From the NCBI RefSeq assembly GCF_001469165.1, contig NZ_JABX01000031.1:1-64000 (forward strand): a stretch of 64,000 nt of DNA, given 5' to 3'. Below are positions 61,968 to 64,000 of the stretch, one piece after another. The DNA comes from Thiohalocapsa sp. ML1. GTDB taxonomy: Bacteria; Pseudomonadota; Gammaproteobacteria; Chromatiales; Chromatiaceae. The translations under genes were made by a program, and so were the position numbers. Positions within the stretch are counted from its first letter, which is position 1. Each line of letters begins with the position of its first letter. The notes beneath the pieces are model-generated. The model was not told where the DNA came from. It was given only the letters and a program-made list of their open reading frames with translations, and ran no database searches.

Positions 61968-63731
61968 ATGACGATTCCGCATCGGAAGTTCGACGCACTC
62001 ATCATCGGCGCCGGCGGCGCCGGCCTCAACGCGGCACTACGGCTCGCCAGCGCGGACCTGCGCGTGGCCGTGGTGTCCAAGGTCTTCCCGACCCGCTCGC
62101 ACACGGTGGCCGCGCAGGGCGGCGTCAATGCCGCGCTGGCCAACGTGTTCCCGGACGACTGGCACTGGCACATGTTCGACACCGTCAAGGGCTCGGACTA
62201 CCTGGGCGACCAGGACGCCATCGAGTACATGTGCCGCGAGGCCATCCCGACCGTCTATGAGCTGGAGCACGCGGGCGTGCCGTTCAGCCGGCTCGACGAC
62301 GGCACCATCTACCAGCGCGCCTTCGGCGGGCAGAGCCAGAACTTCGGCGGCGATCAGGCCGCGCGCACCTGCGCCGCGGCTGACCGCACCGGCCACGCCA
62401 TCCTGCACACGTTGTATCAGCAGAACGTCCGTGCCCGCACGCACTTCTTCGACGAGTTCTTCGCCATCGATCTGATCCGGGACGAGGAGGGCGCCGTGCT
62501 CGGCGCGCTCGTGCTGGAGATCGAGACCGGCGCGACCCTGGTCATTGAGGCCAAGGCGACGCTCATCGCCACCGGCGGCTATGGGCAGGTGTTCCGCACC
62601 ACCACCAACGCCTTCATCAACACCGGCGACGGCATGGCGATGGCCCTGCGCGCCGGCGTGCCGCTGATGGACATGGAGTTCTACCAGTTCCACCCGACCG
62701 GCGTCGCCGGCAAGGGCATGCTCATCACCGAGGGCGCCCGCGGCGAGGGCGGCTATCTGATCAACGGCGACGGCGAGCGCTTTATGGAGCGCTATGCACC
62801 CCGCGCGCTCGATCTCGCGAGCCGCGATGTGGTCGCTCGCTCCATGGTCACCGAGATCCGCGAGGGTCGCGGCTGCGGCCCGAACAAAGACCACGTGATG
62901 CTGAAGCTCGATCATCTGGGCGCCGAGGTGGTGCATCACCGCCTGCCCGGCATCACGGATATCTGCCGCGTGTTTCTCGGCATCGATCCGGCCAAGGCGC
63001 CGATCCCGGTGTTCCCGACCGCCCACTACGCCATGGGCGGCATCCCGACCGACCGCTTCGCGCGGGTCGTGGCGCCGGCGCGGCACGGGCCGGAGGAGGT
63101 CGTGCCCGGGCTCTACGCCGCCGGCGAGTGCGCCTGTGTCTCGGTGCACGGTGCGAACCGGCTCGGCGGCAACTCGCTGTTGGACATCCTGGTGTTCGGC
63201 CGCGCCGCCGGCACCGACATCCTGCAGTACGTCGCCGAGAACCCGAACCACCGGCCCCTGCGCGAGGCGGACCTGGAGCCCGCCGTGACGCGCCTCGCCC
63301 GCTGGGAGCGCAAGGGCGAAGGGGAGACCGTCGCCGCGGTGAAGGCCGATCTGCGCAAGCTGATGGAGGACCACTGTGGCGTGTTCCGCGACGACGACAC
63401 CATGGCCGTCGGCGTCGAGAAGCTGAAAGCGCTCCGGGAGCGCGTCGAGCACGCGCGGCTCAAGGACCAGAGCCCGACCTTCAACACCGCCCGCATCGAG
63501 GCGCTGGAGCTGGACAATCTGGTCGATGTCGGCATGGCGACGCTGATGTCGGCGCACGCCCGGCAGGAGAGCCGCGGTGCTCATTCGCGCATCGACCACC
63601 CGGCGCGCGACGATGAGCGCTGGATGAAGCACAGCCTGTATTCACGCGACGGCGACCGCATGGACTTCAAGCCCGTGCGCACCAAGCCGCTGACGGTGGA
63701 GAGCTTTCCGCCTAAAGCCAGAGTCTATTGA
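61968..63731 (+). CDS. sdhA: succinate dehydrogenase flavoprotein subunit
   Basis: A 587-residue SdhA. FAD-binding [13 protein letters not shown], covalent FAD His45 in [31 protein letters not shown] and the catalytic/binding [13 protein letters not shown] are all present; the C-terminal capping helices ([24 protein letters not shown]) are complete. It oxidises succinate to fumarate in the TCA cycle. ATG 61968 has AGGGG upstream. Unlike most sdh operons, a heptamer hairpin separates it from sdhB. Confidence 0.97.
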   Translation: MTIPHRKFDALIIGAGGAGLNAALRLASADLRVAVVSKVFPTRSHTVAAQGGVNAALANVFPDDWHWHMFDTVKGSDYLGDQDAIEYMCREAIPTVYELEHAGVPFSRLDDGTIYQRAFGGQSQNFGGDQAARTCAAADRTGHAILHTLYQQNVRARTHFFDEFFAIDLIRDEEGAVLGALVLEIETGATLVIEAKATLIATGGYGQVFRTTTNAFINTGDGMAMALRAGVPLMDMEFYQFHPTGVAGKGMLITEGARGEGGYLINGDGERFMERYAPRALDLASRDVVARSMVTEIREGRGCGPNKDHVMLKLDHLGAEVVHHRLPGITDICRVFLGIDPAKAPIPVFPTAHYAMGGIPTDRFARVVAPARHGPEEVVPGLYAAGECACVSVHGANRLGGNSLLDILVFGRAAGTDILQYVAENPNHRPLREADLEPAVTRLARWERKGEGETVAAVKADLRKLMEDHCGVFRDDDTMAVGVEKLKALRERVEHARLKDQSPTFNTARIEALELDNLVDVGMATLMSAHARQESRGAHSRIDHPARDDERWMKHSLYSRDGDRMDFKPVRTKPLTVESFPPKARVY

Positions 63732-63732
63732 A

Positions 63733-63816
63733 GAAGGGGCGAGGGCCGAGGGCCGAGGGAAGACCCGCCGTTGGCTCTGGTCCTTGGCCCTCGGCCCTTG
63801 GCCCTGGCCCCTCGCG
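63733..63816. repeat. heptamer hairpin between sdhA and sdhB
   Basis: GGGGCGA-GGGCCGA-GGGCCGA (63738-63760) faces CTTGGCC-CTCGGCC-CTTGGCC-CTGGCCC-CT (about 63784-63813). The left arm begins within 8 bases of the sdhA stop. The predicted GC-rich hairpin would be part of the sdh transcript. Confidence 0.9.
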
Positions 63817-63844
63817 CTGCCGCCTAATATTTGAGCGAACCCCC

Positions 63845-64000
63845 ATGCAAATCTCCGTCTACCGGTATCACCCGGACCAAGATTCCAAGCCGCGCATGCA
63901 GACCTTCGAAGTCCCTGAGCAGCCCGGCATGATGCTGCGCGAGGCGCTGCTGGCCATCAAGGAACAAGATGAAACCTTTACCTTCAGGCACTCCTGCGGC
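63845..64000 (+). CDS. sdhB: succinate dehydrogenase iron-sulfur subunit, N-terminal part
   Basis: The first 52 codons, cut by the window edge. MQISVYRYHPDQDSKPRMQ then TFEVPEQPGMMLREALLAIK and FTFRHSCG agree with the SdhB N-terminus, the Cys being the first ligand of the [2Fe-2S] cluster. Order sdhC-sdhD-sdhA-sdhB is standard. Confidence 0.9.
   Translation, partial: MQISVYRYHPDQDSKPRMQTFEVPEQPGMMLREALLAIKEQDETFTFRHSCG

Overview
This is a GC-rich window (coding GC3 is very high throughout), most likely from a gammaproteobacterium of the purple sulfur type (Chromatiales, probably Chromatiaceae). That placement is an inference. It rests on the bacteriophytochrome plus heme oxygenase pair, the GTP-type PEP carboxykinase, the sdhCDAB order, the mltD / YafS-like methyltransferase / rnhA neighbourhood, the Uma2 and AAA-ATPase/PD-(D/E)XK accessory proteins, and an unusual load of short tandem repeats between genes. 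No rRNA, tRNA, CRISPR array, complete insertion sequence or phage was found.

Layout. 1-2.8 kb (minus): an acyl-carrier locus with an FkbH-like HAD/acetyltransferase protein, a free acyl carrier protein and an AAC(3)-like N-acetyltransferase cut by the window edge. 2.9-7.4 kb (minus): AAA-ATPase/nuclease-like protein, a MalZ-like maltodextrin glucosidase and a Uma2 protein. 7.6-11.0 kb: an RND pump with no adaptor beside it. 11.2-14.3 kb: a heme oxygenase, an output-less phytochrome and a monofunctional peptidoglycan glycosyltransferase in one apparent operon. 15.2-17.4 kb: an AAA ATPase coupled to a frameshifted PIN-domain gene, and a decayed HicA toxin. 17.4-19.9 kb: an NAD operon (NrtR-like regulator, nadA, P-loop kinase) with a strong candidate operator. 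20-25.6 kb (plus): nagZ, a response regulator with a degenerate GGDEF domain, and a large 7TM hybrid histidine kinase. 25.8-28.2 kb (minus): ROK sugar kinase and a dynamin-like GTPase. 28.8-34.9 kb (plus): adaptor, RND pump with a histone-H1-like tail, and a secreted low-complexity protein. 35.1-41.0 kb (minus): a cusA/cusB-type metal efflux operon with a toxin-antitoxin pair inserted in the middle and a Cys-containing secreted protein upstream. 41.2-46.1 kb: TSUP permease, HAD phosphatase, ADP-ribosylglycohydrolase and a dCache-GGDEF cyclase. 46.1-54.7 kb: hrpB, mltD, methyltransferase, rnhA, YajR-like MFS, ssb and rmlD. 54.7-61 kb: a secreted SLT-like protein, pckG, small proteins and comF. 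61.2-64 kb: sdhC-sdhD-sdhA and the start of sdhB.

The most unusual thing in the window is not a gene. It is a family of dispersed intergenic elements built from a conserved palindromic head (GAGGC-N2/3-GCCTC then AGACC) followed by interchangeable tails of 7-base or 6-base tandem repeats that fold into long hairpins. Several unrelated 7-mers (GGCCGAG/GGCCAAG, TAGTCCT, GGGGCTA, GCGAAGA, TTCCCAC) keep the same period. The elements often start exactly at the stop codon of the upstream gene and in several cases supply it, and one array separates sdhA from sdhB. This and the output-less phytochrome/glycosyltransferase operon are the best candidates for something undescribed. All family assignments come from reading motifs by eye; no database search was run.
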